Part shown: piece after piece, positions 1 to 8,330 of the stretch
How positions within the stretch are numbered: the stretch's first letter is position 1
How the letters are laid out: the number at the start of each line of letters is the position of its first letter
Assembly (NCBI GenBank): GCA_001725415.1
Contig: MEGH01000036.1
Location: 1-44,274 of the forward strand
Length of the DNA: 44,274 nucleotides
Reading direction: 5' to 3'
From: Pseudonocardia sp. SCN 73-27
GTDB taxonomy: Bacteria; Actinomycetota; Actinomycetes; Mycobacteriales; Pseudonocardiaceae
Made by a program: the position numbers and the translations under genes
The notes under the pieces: model-generated
What the model was told of the DNA's origin: nothing
The model's database searches: none
The model's input: the letters and a program-made list of their open reading frames with translations, nothing else

Positions 1-270
1 GGTGTCCTGCACCGGGCCCGCCCAACCGAGGCCGGCGCCGTGCACGAGCAGCCGCACCTGCCCGTCGGCGGCGGCGCGGACGGTCTCGACGCCCTCGGCG
101 GTCGCGAGGTCGGCGACGACGGCGCGGCCCCCGCACGCGGCGGCGACGGTGTCGAGCCGGGCCCGGTCGCGCCCGGTGACGACGACGCCCCACCCGGCGT
201 CGGCGAGCCGGAGCGCGAGCGCGGCGCCGATGCCGGACGAGCCACCGGTCACCAGCGCGGTCCCCGTCAC
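1..270 (-). CDS. Short-chain dehydrogenase/reductase, N-terminal part (cut by window edge)
   Basis: The first 90 codons of a short-chain dehydrogenase/reductase are present; the rest lies beyond base 1. Starting at the GTG at 270, the protein reads into a beta-strand followed by the dinucleotide-binding motif TGGSSGIG at residues 8-15. An Arg after the second strand (VVVTGRDR) suggests NADP(H), and HGAG replaces the usual NNAG motif near residue 78. The catalytic Ser-Tyr-Lys region is not in the window, so the substrate cannot be inferred. The start lies 4 bases beyond the stop of the upstream transporter gene, so the two probably share a transcript. High GC3 and the intact Rossmann motif make the reading frame secure; the opposite-strand reading is a shadow. 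Confidence 0.8.
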   Translation of the reverse strand, partial: MTGTALVTGGSSGIGAALALRLADAGWGVVVTGRDRARLDTVAAACGGRAVVADLATAEGVETVRAAADGQVRLLVHGAGLGWAGPVQDT

Positions 271-274
271 CGGC

Positions 275-1210
275 TCACCCCGGCGCGGGCCCGGCGGGAC
301 GGGCGCCGACGGCCTCCATCGCCTCCAAGCGGTGCAGCAGGTGCGTGCCGCGCGCGGTGATGAGCACGATCCCCGCGATGACCACCACCGCGGCGATGCA
401 CTCGCCGGCGAGCTCGGCGGGGGAGGTGTCGAGCTGTTCGCCCAGCCAGCCGACGCCGATGAGGACGGCGACCACCGGGTCGACACTCGTGATCACCGCG
501 ACCGCGGGCGAGATGAGCTTGCCCTGCTGGAACGTGTTCTGGCTGAGCAGGAACCCGAGCGGCCCGATCACGCACACCACGTAGAGCGCCATGTGGGAGA
601 ACGGTTCGGTCCAGCCGACCTGCAGCTGCCCGGTGACGACCTTCATGAGCCCGGCCGTGACGCCGTAGAGGACCCCGGTGGCCAGGGCGAGCGCCAGGAC
701 CCGCGACGGGTGCGACACGACCGCCGCGTACACGAGGCAGCCGACGACCAGCGCGGCGAGCGCGATCCCGAGCGGCAGCCCGTCGGACAGGTCGAGGTTC
801 TCGTGCGCCGCGCCCGGGATGGGCCGGGCCAGCAGCAGGAATGCGGAGAGCCCGGCCGCGCAGCACAGCGCGCCGAGCAGGATCACGACGTCGGGGCGGC
901 GGCGCGCCATGAGTGCCGAGAACCCGGCGGCGAACGCGACACCGGTGACCAGCAGCGGCTGCACGACGGCGATCGGCCCGAACGCGAGCGCGACCAGCTG
1001 CAGCACGAGCGCGACGACCGTGGCGACCAGGCCCAGCAGCCACATCGGGCGGCCGAACAGCTCGACCAGCAGCCGCGGGCTCAGCGTCGGGGTGACCTCC
1101 ACCTCCTTGGTGGCCCGCTGCTGGGCGGCGGTGGCCAGGCCGAAGCCCGCGGCGCCCAGGACGGCAGCGGGTACCGCGATGAACATCCCCACCGAGGAGT
1201 CCACAGCCAC
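275..1210 (-). CDS. DMT-family membrane transporter (EamA-like)
   Basis: This 311-residue protein is almost wholly made of hydrophobic segments, about nine or ten predicted membrane helices in a pattern like the drug/metabolite transporter superfamily. The first helix (residues about 9-28) ends in a short polar stretch with QQRATKEV, and the second half repeats the helix pattern, as expected from the internal duplication of DMT proteins. The chosen start is the GTG at 1210. The substrate is unknown. It ends 4 bases before the SDR start and begins 46 bases after the glycosyltransferase-acyltransferase fusion gene, so all three may form one minus-strand operon. Assignment rests on hydrophobicity and overall resemblance, not on a specific motif. 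Confidence 0.7.
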   Translation of the reverse strand: MAVDSSVGMFIAVPAAVLGAAGFGLATAAQQRATKEVEVTPTLSPRLLVELFGRPMWLLGLVATVVALVLQLVALAFGPIAVVQPLLVTGVAFAAGFSALMARRRPDVVILLGALCCAAGLSAFLLLARPIPGAAHENLDLSDGLPLGIALAALVVGCLVYAAVVSHPSRVLALALATGVLYGVTAGLMKVVTGQLQVGWTEPFSHMALYVVCVIGPLGFLLSQNTFQQGKLISPAVAVITSVDPVVAVLIGVGWLGEQLDTSPAELAGECIAAVVVIAGIVLITARGTHLLHRLEAMEAVGARPAGPAPG

Positions 1211-1255
1211 CCCCTGCCCGTGCCCCTCGTGCTCTTCCTGCTGTTGTGCGTGCGG

Positions 1256-3745
1256 TCACCCCCGGCCGCACGCTTCACTCATATCGCGCAACGACGCGCG
1301 CAGACAATCAGGTATTCCCCCGATGTCGCGGACGATACCGGCGTCCACCGACACTCCCAGCGTCGTCCACCGTCCCCAGTTCAGCGCACCGACGGCGAGG
1401 CCGACCCCTTCTGCCAGCGGCAACACAGGGTAGACCTCCGCGATGAGAGCGCCCTGCATGTGGAGCGGCCTGCGCGCCCCGGGCATGACGGAGGCGAGCA
1501 GATGGAAGAACCGTCGTCCGTAGACGCCGCCGACGAGCAGCCGCTGGGCGCGTCCGGGCAGCAGGCCGAGCAGCCGCAGTACCGCGGCGGCGCCCTCGGG
1601 CTGCCCGCTGGTGGTGCCGCGCTCGAGGAGCTCGGCGACCCGTGCGACGCGGGCGGCCGGCGTCATCGGTCCGGTGGGCAGGTCGAGCGACACCGCGGCG
1701 GTGCGGTTGCCCGCCGAGCGGCTGCCGACGCCACGGGCGGTGCGCGTGGTGAGCGGAACCATGGTGCGGACCCGCTCGGGCGCGCCGCCGGGCGCGTGCG
1801 CCTCGAGGTGCCGGTGCAGGAACTCGGCGACGACGGCCAGCACCAGCGCGGTGGTGCCGACGCCGTGGCTGCGCGCGGCGTCGCGGACCTGCTTGCCGTC
1901 GAGCCGGACACCGATGCGGTGGTGGCCGGGCCCGCCGACCGTCCCGGTGAGCGGTGACCGGCCGGCGGTGCCGGCGGTCGCGAGCCCGGCGACGCCGCGG
2001 ACGATCCGCGCCGCGGCGCGCACCCGGTCCCGCGTCGTGGGCGGCCCACCGGTGTCACCGGGGCCGCGGGCGGGCAGGGCGGCCTCCTCGTCGGTGAACA
2101 GCCGGATCAGGGCGTCGGTGACGGCGAGCCCGTCGCCGAGGGAGTGGTGGACCTTGGCCAGCACCCCGATGCCCTCGCCGCCGGTGTGCCGGGCGATGAG
2201 TATCTGCCAGCCGGTCCGCTCGGCGTCGACGGGATCGGCGAAGAACGCGGTGAGCGCGTCGTCCCAGGTCGCGTGGTCGCCGCCGGGGCCGACGGAGACG
2301 GTGTCGGGGCGGACGTGCCGGTCGGGGTCGGGGGCGGGCTCGACGACCCAGCGACGCGGCCGCCCCGGTTCGACGGGGGCGAGGCGGCGGGTGAGCAGCT
2401 CGATGCCGCCGGCCCGTTCGGTGACCAGCCGGGCGACGTGGTCGCGCCACGCCGCGGCCACCTCGGGGCCCGCGTCGGGGCCGGTGACGTCCTCCACGAG
2501 CAGGCGGGTGCCGACCTGCTGCGGGACGTCGGCGGTCGCGGCGTGCAGGAACAGCGCGTCCTGGGCGCGGACCCGCTCGCCCGGCACGGTGTCGGCCCGG
2601 GCCGGGATCAGGGCGGCGACGTCGGCGGCCAGGTCGCGGCCGACGAGCCGGGACCGCAGCGTCGCCGTGACGGTGGCGCGCGCCGCGGGGTCGACGAGGG
2701 CGGCGACGGCGTCGCGGAGGTCGTCGGTCCCGGGGCAGACGGTGGCCAGGCCCTCCCGTTCGAGCAGCTCGGCATTGGCGCGGCCGTGCCCGGGGATCGG
2801 CGCGAACAGCAGCAGCGGGCGTGCGCAGGCCAGCGCCTCCAGCGCGGTCGCGCCGCCGGCGTTGGTGACGACGGCGTCGCAGTCGCGCGTCGTCGTGGCC
2901 GGGTCGGACACCCAGTCGACGACGCGCATCCGCACCCCGCGCGGATGGTGCCCGGCGAGACGCTCGAGCCGGGTCCGCACCGACGGCACCCGGCCCGCGC
3001 TGACGAGGACGTCGCCGCCGCCGTCGAGCACGGCCGCGCAGGCCCCGGCGACGTCGCCGAAGGCCAGCGACCCGCACGACACGTAGACCAGTGGTCGGGT
3101 GCGGGCGGGCACGTCGTCGGCGGGCGGGGTGAACGCGCCGGCCACGGGCAGCGCGCCGACGCGGACGGCGGCGCCGGGGACGGCGCGCCGCAGCATCCGC
3201 GCACCCTCCGGGGTGCTGACGAGGTGCAGGTCCAGCGCCTTGTCGCCCCACAGCGGGTGCGGTGCCGGGTCGGCGACGAGCGCAGCCACGGGCACGGTCA
3301 GGTGTCCGGTGCGGCGCAGCCGGCCGAGGCCCAGCACCGCCTCCGGGAAGGTGGCGACGACCAGGTCGGGCTCGTGGGCGGCGACGGCCGTCGCGATGCC
3401 GCGGGCGCTCCAGCGCGCCACGACGGCGCGGGTCCCGGCCCGGAACGGCGGCACGCGCCACAGCAGCCGGAAGTACAGCTCGTAGAGCCACGGCAGCCGG
3501 CGGACGCAGCCGGCGTAGATCGCGGGGAAGAGCGACCCGGCGGCGGGGCCCATCGCGTCGAGGGTCTCGGTCCAGACGACCTCGACGCCCGGCCAGAGAG
3601 CACGGGCGCGTTCCTCGACGGCGCGCGCGGCGGCGTGGTGGCCCTCGCCGAGGCTGCCGGTGACGAGCAGGACCCGCCGGGGTGGCCCGGGGCAGGCCGC
3701 GACAGCGGACGGAGGAAGAGGTGCCGTGGTGGTGGAGGTGCTCAT
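1256..3745 (-). CDS. Fusion: MGDG-synthase-type glycosyltransferase + wax ester synthase/diacylglycerol acyltransferase
   Basis: This 829-residue protein contains two enzymes. Residues about 23-380 resemble the MGDG synthase/MurG-like glycosyltransferases that add sugars to lipid acceptors: GSLGEGHHAAARAV at 30-43 is the N-terminal acceptor-loop motif, YVSCGSLAFGD at 221-231 opens the donor domain, and NAGGATALEAL with PGHGRANA (about 295-324) forms the nucleotide-sugar site. Residues about 390-829 resemble bacterial wax ester synthase/DGAT acyltransferases: the catalytic HHxxxDG motif is HHSLGDG at 533-539. A later NRTAAVSLDLP segment matches the second conserved block of that family. One continuous frame with high GC3 joins the halves, and I see no frameshift. 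The ATG at 3745 starts 92 bases from the divergent paralogous glycosyltransferase. An acylated glycolipid product is inference. Confidence 0.85.
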   Translation of the reverse strand: MSTSTTTAPLPPSAVAACPGPPRRVLLVTGSLGEGHHAAARAVEERARALWPGVEVVWTETLDAMGPAAGSLFPAIYAGCVRRLPWLYELYFRLLWRVPPFRAGTRAVVARWSARGIATAVAAHEPDLVVATFPEAVLGLGRLRRTGHLTVPVAALVADPAPHPLWGDKALDLHLVSTPEGARMLRRAVPGAAVRVGALPVAGAFTPPADDVPARTRPLVYVSCGSLAFGDVAGACAAVLDGGGDVLVSAGRVPSVRTRLERLAGHHPRGVRMRVVDWVSDPATTTRDCDAVVTNAGGATALEALACARPLLLFAPIPGHGRANAELLEREGLATVCPGTDDLRDAVAALVDPAARATVTATLRSRLVGRDLAADVAALIPARADTVPGERVRAQDALFLHAATADVPQQVGTRLLVEDVTGPDAGPEVAAAWRDHVARLVTERAGGIELLTRRLAPVEPGRPRRWVVEPAPDPDRHVRPDTVSVGPGGDHATWDDALTAFFADPVDAERTGWQILIARHTGGEGIGVLAKVHHSLGDGLAVTDALIRLFTDEEAALPARGPGDTGGPPTTRDRVRAAARIVRGVAGLATAGTAGRSPLTGTVGGPGHHRIGVRLDGKQVRDAARSHGVGTTALVLAVVAEFLHRHLEAHAPGGAPERVRTMVPLTTRTARGVGSRSAGNRTAAVSLDLPTGPMTPAARVARVAELLERGTTSGQPEGAAAVLRLLGLLPGRAQRLLVGGVYGRRFFHLLASVMPGARRPLHMQGALIAEVYPVLPLAEGVGLAVGALNWGRWTTLGVSVDAGIVRDIGGIPDCLRASLRDMSEACGRG

Positions 3746-3833
3746 GCCGCTACCCGTTCCGTGCTCGTGCCGGTGTGACCCTCACCGGGGGAGGGGCGGG
3801 ACGGCCCGCCCGCCGTGGTCGGCGTGATCGCGC

Positions 3834-3846
3834 TAGCGTGCGTGTC
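3834..3846 (+). promoter_or_regulatory. Leaderless promoter, -10 TAGCGT
   Basis: TAGCGT at 3834-3839 fits the actinobacterial -10 pattern TANNNT. Seven bases separate it from the GTG at 3847, placing the expected transcription start on the first base of the start codon. The same layout precedes the genes at 16553, 18614 and 37640. Confidence 0.5.
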
Positions 3847-4989
3847 GTGGAGCTGATCGGCCCGGACGACGGGCCGGGTCGAGTGCTGGTGCTGTCGGCG
3901 CCGGTGGGGGAGGGCCACGTCGCCGCGGCCCGGGCCCTGGCTGCCCGGATGCGGGCGCTCTGGCCCCGAACGGTCGTCCGCGAGGTGGAGAGCACCGGAA
4001 GCAGGGCCCGCGACACGTCGCTGGCCCGCAGCTACGCCGCGACGATGCGCTTCGCGCCCGGTCTCTACGGGGTCGCCTACGACGCGCTGCTGCACGCCCC
4101 GCGCGCCGCCGCCCCGTTCAAGGCGGTCAGCGCGTCGCGGGTGGGTCACGACCTGGCCCCGCTCGTCGACGAGGAGCATCCCGACCTCGTCGTGTCGACC
4201 TACCCGATGACCACCGGCGGGCTGGCGTGGCTGCGCCGCCACGGCCGGCTGCCGGGGCGAAGTGTCGCCGTCGTCACCGACATGGCCGTCCACCCGTACT
4301 GGGCGTGGCGTGACGTCGACGAGACGTGGACGCTGCTGGAGTCCTCCCGCGACCAGGCGCTGGCCGCGGTCCCCGGCGCCGACGTGCGGGTCGCGCCCGC
4401 GGCCGTCGACGTGCGGTTCGCGCCCCGCGACCGGGAGGCGGCCCGCGCCGACCTCGGGCTGCCCCGCGACGGCTTCACGGTGCTCGTGTCGGGCGGCTCG
4501 CTGGGTTTCGGCGACGTCGACCACGTCGTCGACGCCGTGCTGGCCGCGGACGGTCCCGGGACGCCGGTGCGGGCCGTCGTGCTGTGCGGGCGCAACGAGC
4601 GGCTCCGTGGTGCGCTGGAGGCGCGGGGACTGCCGCCGGCCACGCTGCAGGCGCTGGGCTGGACCGACCGGGTGCCCGATCTGATCGCGGCGAGCGACGT
4701 CGTCCTCACCACCGCGGGCGGAGTCATCGCGACCGAGGCGCTGGCGGTGGGCCGGCCCGTCGTGTTCGCCGCGCCGGTGGCCGGGCACGGGCGTGCCGGG
4801 GCGCGGCTGGCCGAGGACGCCGGGCTGGCGCTGGTCTGCCCGCGCCCGTCCGACGTCACCGCCACGATCACGCGGCTGGCCACCGACCCGGAGGTCGTCG
4901 CACCGCTGGCCGCGCGGGCCGCGGAGTTCGGCGTCCGTGATCTCGACGCCGCCCTGCGGGCCCTGGGTGCGCGGGTGCGCAACGCCTGA
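3847..4989 (+). CDS. MGDG-synthase/MurG-like glycosyltransferase
   Basis: A 380-residue glycosyltransferase of the same family as the N-terminal half of the divergent fusion gene. It carries SAPVGEGHVAAARALAAR near the N terminus (lipid acceptor loop), VSTYPMTTGGLAWL, VSGGSLGFGD (start of the donor domain, comparable with YVSCGSLAFGD in the neighbour) and TTAGGVIATEAL with AGHGRAGA for nucleotide-sugar binding. It lacks the acyltransferase domain. The open frame extends upstream to 3682, but coding signal begins near VVELIG. I choose the GTG at 3847 because a -10 hexamer ends seven bases before it; the GTG at 3838 is the alternative. The pair probably arose by duplication. Transfer of a sugar to a diacylglycerol-like or polyprenoid lipid is family-based inference. 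Confidence 0.8.
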   Translation: MELIGPDDGPGRVLVLSAPVGEGHVAAARALAARMRALWPRTVVREVESTGSRARDTSLARSYAATMRFAPGLYGVAYDALLHAPRAAAPFKAVSASRVGHDLAPLVDEEHPDLVVSTYPMTTGGLAWLRRHGRLPGRSVAVVTDMAVHPYWAWRDVDETWTLLESSRDQALAAVPGADVRVAPAAVDVRFAPRDREAARADLGLPRDGFTVLVSGGSLGFGDVDHVVDAVLAADGPGTPVRAVVLCGRNERLRGALEARGLPPATLQALGWTDRVPDLIAASDVVLTTAGGVIATEALAVGRPVVFAAPVAGHGRAGARLAEDAGLALVCPRPSDVTATITRLATDPEVVAPLAARAAEFGVRDLDAALRALGARVRNA

Positions 4990-4997
4990 CCCGCAGG

Positions 4998-5678
4998 TCA
5001 GCCCACGCGCATCCGGGCCGCGGTGGGCAGGCCGACGCGCAGCCGGATGCCCTGTCCGCGCATGGAGCGGTGGAACCACAGCAGCGACGTGACGATCCCG
5101 AGGCCCACCAGCGAGTACGAGCCGGCCGTCGACACCATCAGGTAGTTGCCGACGGTCTGGGTGGCCAGCACCGCGAGCGTCGTGGCTCCGTTGACCAGGA
5201 AGACGATCGCCCACAGCAGCGACACCCGCCTGAAGAACCGCTTCATGTGCGGGTGCCCGGTGAGGCTGTCGGGGAAGGCGCAGAAGTCGTCGGCCAGCTT
5301 GGCCAGCAGCGGTCGGTCGAAGCCGAGCGTCACCAGCAGCAGCAACGCGAAGACGAAGTTCTGCACCGTCGGCTGCAGGAAGTACAGGAACGCGCTTCCC
5401 GTGCACAGACCGACGACGGTCCGGGCCACCAGCAGCACGGTGCTGAGGACGAGGATCGCCGGGATCTTCCGGCGCATGACCAGCCTGCGCCCGATGGCCA
5501 CCGCCGACCAGGACAGGGCTGCGATCAGCCCTGCGTCGAACCCCGCGTGGGTGAACAGCACCCAGAACAGGGCCAGCGGGACGAGCGTCGACTCCAGGAG
5601 GGGACGCCCGGCCTGCCGCAGCAGAGACCCGACGGGCGGGAGATGGATCAGGGTGGTCACACGGGGGTGGTCCGGCAT
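4998..5678 (-). CDS. VC0807-type multi-pass membrane protein
   Basis: A protein of 226 residues (from ATG 5678) with about six hydrophobic segments. A central soluble patch, DRPLLAKLADDFCAFPD, is followed by HPHMKRFFRRVSLLWA, a layout I associate with the VC0807 family of uncharacterised membrane proteins. The frame could begin at ATG 5717, but that codon lies inside a good -10 hexamer (TATGCT, 5719-5714 on the minus strand), so transcription would begin after it. The later ATG at 5678 has GGAGAGG upstream, although at a long spacing. The gene converges on the glycosyltransferase, leaving only 8 bases between stop codons. It follows hpnH in the same direction but appears to have its own promoter. 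No function is known to me. Confidence 0.65.
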   Translation of the reverse strand: MPDHPRVTTLIHLPPVGSLLRQAGRPLLESTLVPLALFWVLFTHAGFDAGLIAALSWSAVAIGRRLVMRRKIPAILVLSTVLLVARTVVGLCTGSAFLYFLQPTVQNFVFALLLLVTLGFDRPLLAKLADDFCAFPDSLTGHPHMKRFFRRVSLLWAIVFLVNGATTLAVLATQTVGNYLMVSTAGSYSLVGLGIVTSLLWFHRSMRGQGIRLRVGLPTAARMRVG

Positions 5679-5713
5679 TCGCGCGGTCCGCCTCTCCAGT
5701 CGGGGTCCCCAAA

Positions 5714-5743
5714 GCATACCGACCCCGATAACGAGGAGATAAC
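5714..5743 (-). promoter_or_regulatory. Promoter with GTTATC direct repeats before the membrane protein gene
   Basis: On the minus strand a -10 TATGCT (5719-5714) is preceded by two GTTATC copies whose starts are 11 bases apart (plus-strand GATAAC at 5727-5732 and 5738-5743), bracketed by CCCCG and CGGGG. The repeats occupy the -35 region, so they could be an operator or part of the promoter itself. Confidence 0.35.
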
Positions 5744-5796
5744 GGGGCCGACGCCCGAATTGCGGCGCCCCGGGCCGCGCGGGACGTGGCGACCCC

Positions 5797-6801
5797 TCAG
5801 CTTCCTGTCGCGGCGCGCAGGGACTGGCGCAGCGACCCCATCGTCACGAACACTGCCGAGGGCTCGTACCCGCAGTGCGCCATGCAGTTCGCGCACCGTT
5901 CGTCCTTGCCCCGGCCGAACGCGTCCCAGTCCGTCTCGTCGATGAGTTCCCGGTACGTCTTCACGTACCCGTCGTCCAGCAAATAACACGGCTTCTGCCA
6001 GCCGAGCAACGAGTACGACGGAATGGCCCACGCCGTGCAGTTCAGGTCGATCTTGCCCTCGAGGAAGTCGAGGAACACCGGCGAGTGGTTGAGCCGCCAC
6101 TTCTTGCGCCGGCCGCCGTCGAACGCCTTGCGGAACAGCTCCCGGGTCTGCTCGACGCCGAGCCAGTGCTCCTGGTCGGGCGCCTTCTCGTAGGCGTAGC
6201 CGGGGGAGATCTGCATGTTGTCGACGCCGAGCTCGTCGTTGAGGTAGTCGAGCACGTCGATGACGTCCTGCGGCGTGTCGGTGTCGAAGAACGTCGTGTT
6301 CGTGTTGACGCGGAAGCCCAGCTCCTGGGCCTGCTTGATCGCGGCGACCGCCTGGTCGAACACGCCGTCCTTGCTCACCGACGCGTCGTGGCGTTCGCGC
6401 AGGCCGTCGATGTGGACCATCCACGCGAAGTTCTTGTGCGGGCTGAACCTGTGGATGTGCTTGGGCAGCAGCACCGCGTTGGTGCACAGGAACACGATCT
6501 TGTTCCTGTCGAGCAGCTGCCGGACGATCTCGTCGATCTGCGGGTGCATCAGCGGCTCGCCGCCGGCGATGGACACCATCGGCGCGCCGGACTCCTCGAT
6601 CGCGCCGACCGCCTGCTCGACGGGCATGCGCTGCTTGAGCAGCGCGGCGGGCTGCTGGATCTTGCCGCAGCCGTTGCACTTCAGGTTGCACGCGAACAGC
6701 GGTTCGAGCTCGACGAGCAGCGGGAACTTCTCGACGCGCTTGATCTTCTGCTTCATCAGGTACGCGCCCAGCCGCACGGACTGACGCATCGGCATCGCCA
6801 T
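5797..6801 (-). CDS. hpnH: Adenosyl-hopene transferase HpnH (radical SAM)
   Basis: A 334-residue radical SAM enzyme matching HpnH, which adds the 5'-deoxyadenosyl group of SAM to hopene to make adenosylhopane, the first C35 hopanoid. The CxxxCxxC cluster ligands are C38, C42 and C45 (CNLKCNGC), followed by SIAGGEPLMHP, the glycine-rich SAM-binding segment. A C-terminal cysteine group (RCANCMAHCGYEP) is also typical of the family. The length is normal. It ends the hopanoid operon: its ATG shares one base with the TAA stop of the HpnG-IspH gene (TAATG), and AAGGAGGTGAG lies just upstream, so translation is probably coupled. HpnH and the HpnG domain act on consecutive intermediates. Confidence 0.95.
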   Translation of the reverse strand: MAMPMRQSVRLGAYLMKQKIKRVEKFPLLVELEPLFACNLKCNGCGKIQQPAALLKQRMPVEQAVGAIEESGAPMVSIAGGEPLMHPQIDEIVRQLLDRNKIVFLCTNAVLLPKHIHRFSPHKNFAWMVHIDGLRERHDASVSKDGVFDQAVAAIKQAQELGFRVNTNTTFFDTDTPQDVIDVLDYLNDELGVDNMQISPGYAYEKAPDQEHWLGVEQTRELFRKAFDGGRRKKWRLNHSPVFLDFLEGKIDLNCTAWAIPSYSLLGWQKPCYLLDDGYVKTYRELIDETDWDAFGRGKDERCANCMAHCGYEPSAVFVTMGSLRQSLRAATGS

Positions 6802-8330
6802 TACCGGCTCACCTCCTTGGGAAGGGTGAATCTGACGTTCTCGGAACCGGTCGAGGTGGCCGTGACGGTCACCGGGCCGAGCCCGGACATGCAGGAGACG
6901 ACCTCGTCGACGAGGTCGTCGGGAGCGGACGCGCCCGCCGACAGCCCGACCCGGCGCACACCGGCGAGCCAGGTCAGGTCGAGCTCGCCGACGTCGTCGA
7001 CGAGGTGGGCGGGCACACCCTGCCGGGCGGCGACCTCGGCGAGGCGCCGCGAGTTGGACGAGTTCGGGGAGCCGACGACGACCACGAGGTCGACGTCGGC
7101 GGCGACGGCGCGGACGGCGCGCTGCCGGTTGGTCGTGGCGTAGCAGATGTCGTCCTGGCGGGGTGCGCGGATCGCGGGGAACCGCTCGCGCAGGATCGCG
7201 GCGATCCGGTCGGCCTCGTCGACGGCCAGGGTCGTCTGCATGGCGTAGGCGACGCGGGTGGGGTCGGGCACGTCGACGGTGCGGGCGTGCTGCTCGTCCT
7301 CGACGACCCGGATGTGCGCGGGCGCCTCGCCGACGGTGCCCTCGACCTCCTCGTGGTCGGCGTGCCCGATGAGCAGGACGGTCTGTCCGCGCCCGGTGTA
7401 CCGTCTCACCTCGGTGTGCACCTTGGCCACCAGCGGGCAGGTCGCGTCGACGACCTGCAGGCGGCGGGCGTCTGCGTCGGCGCGGACGGCGGGGGAGACC
7501 CCGTGCGCGGCGAGGACGACGTGGGCGCCGTGGGGTACCTCGTCGACCTCCTGCACGAAGATCGCGCCGCGGTCGGTGAGCCGCCGCACGACGTGGGCGT
7601 TGTGCACGATCTGGCGGCGCACGTAGACGGGGGCGCCGAACCGGTCGATGGCACGGTCGACGATCTCGATGGCCCGTTCGACGCCGGCGCAGAACGAGCG
7701 CGGCTCGGCCAGCCGGACGGTGCGGGGGCCGGTGGCGTCGAGCCAGGCCCGCAGGGCGGGCGCGGCGCGGCGCAGGGTGCGCAGCGCGGTGAGCCCGCGG
7801 ACGGGGGTGCCGGGGCGCAGCAGGGGAGCGCCGGGGGTGTCGACGACGACGCGGACCACCGCGAACGGTCCGCCCGCGGCGGCGGTGGCGAGGTCGGCGG
7901 ACTCCATGTCGACGGCGAGCGCACCCGTCGTGGACAGGGCGATCCGAGTGTCCCCGTCGACGACCCCGTCGGTGGTGACGACCGGCCCGACGTGCACCCG
8001 CAGCCCGAGAGCCCGCAGCGCGGCGGCGAGCGGCTCGGCCGTCGGCACGGCGACGGGCCCTCGCGCGCCGGAACCGTCGCGGACCTCGGAGGCGACGACG
8101 ACGTCACCGGGCCGGACCTGCGGGGCGAGCGCCCCGGCCACCCCGGCGACGAGCACGGGCCGCGGGCCGTCGGCGCCCAGGGCGCGGGCGGCCGCGGCGG
8201 AGCGCCTGCCCATCCCGGTGCGGGCGATCCGCACCCCGGTCAGGGCGTCGACGTCGAGGGCGCGGCGTTCCACGCCGAGCGGTGCGCACACCACCGGCGG
8301 TCCGAGTGCGTCCGGCACGGCGGCCCTCAC
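6801..8330 (-). CDS. hpnG/ispH: Fusion: HpnG-type hopanoid phosphorylase/nucleosidase + IspH (HMBPP reductase)
   Basis: A 509-residue two-domain protein. Residues 1-200 resemble HpnG, the nucleoside-phosphorylase-type enzyme that removes adenine from adenosylhopane: VVCAPLGVERRAL, a Gly-rich VAGVAGAL, TTDGVV and the DMES segment at 141-144, which in this superfamily holds the catalytic/ribose-binding Glu. Residues about 204-509 are IspH, which reduces HMBPP to IPP and DMAPP in the MEP pathway. Iron-sulfur ligands are C214 (SFCAGVERA), C298 (ATCPLV) and C396 (DICYATTNRQ); substrate histidines are H243 and H276, and GSPNSSNSRRL is the conserved SxN loop. The start GTG at 8330 overlaps the cyclase stop (GTGA). 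The frame is open further upstream to 8999, but that stretch is a shadow of the cyclase gene. Confidence 0.9.
   Translation of the reverse strand: MRAAVPDALGPPVVCAPLGVERRALDVDALTGVRIARTGMGRRSAAAARALGADGPRPVLVAGVAGALAPQVRPGDVVVASEVRDGSGARGPVAVPTAEPLAAALRALGLRVHVGPVVTTDGVVDGDTRIALSTTGALAVDMESADLATAAAGGPFAVVRVVVDTPGAPLLRPGTPVRGLTALRTLRRAAPALRAWLDATGPRTVRLAEPRSFCAGVERAIEIVDRAIDRFGAPVYVRRQIVHNAHVVRRLTDRGAIFVQEVDEVPHGAHVVLAAHGVSPAVRADADARRLQVVDATCPLVAKVHTEVRRYTGRGQTVLLIGHADHEEVEGTVGEAPAHIRVVEDEQHARTVDVPDPTRVAYAMQTTLAVDEADRIAAILRERFPAIRAPRQDDICYATTNRQRAVRAVAADVDLVVVVGSPNSSNSRRLAEVAARQGVPAHLVDDVGELDLTWLAGVRRVGLSAGASAPDDLVDEVVSCMSGLGPVTVTATSTGSENVRFTLPKEVSR

Noticed and set aside
2-3778. Long plus-strand open frames (651 and 544 codons) across 2-1957 and 2144-3778
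   Set aside because: They lie opposite the DMT and glycosyltransferase-acyltransferase genes, whose frames contain full catalytic motifs. Their translations are low-complexity Arg/Gly/Asp-rich strings typical of GC-rich antisense frames.
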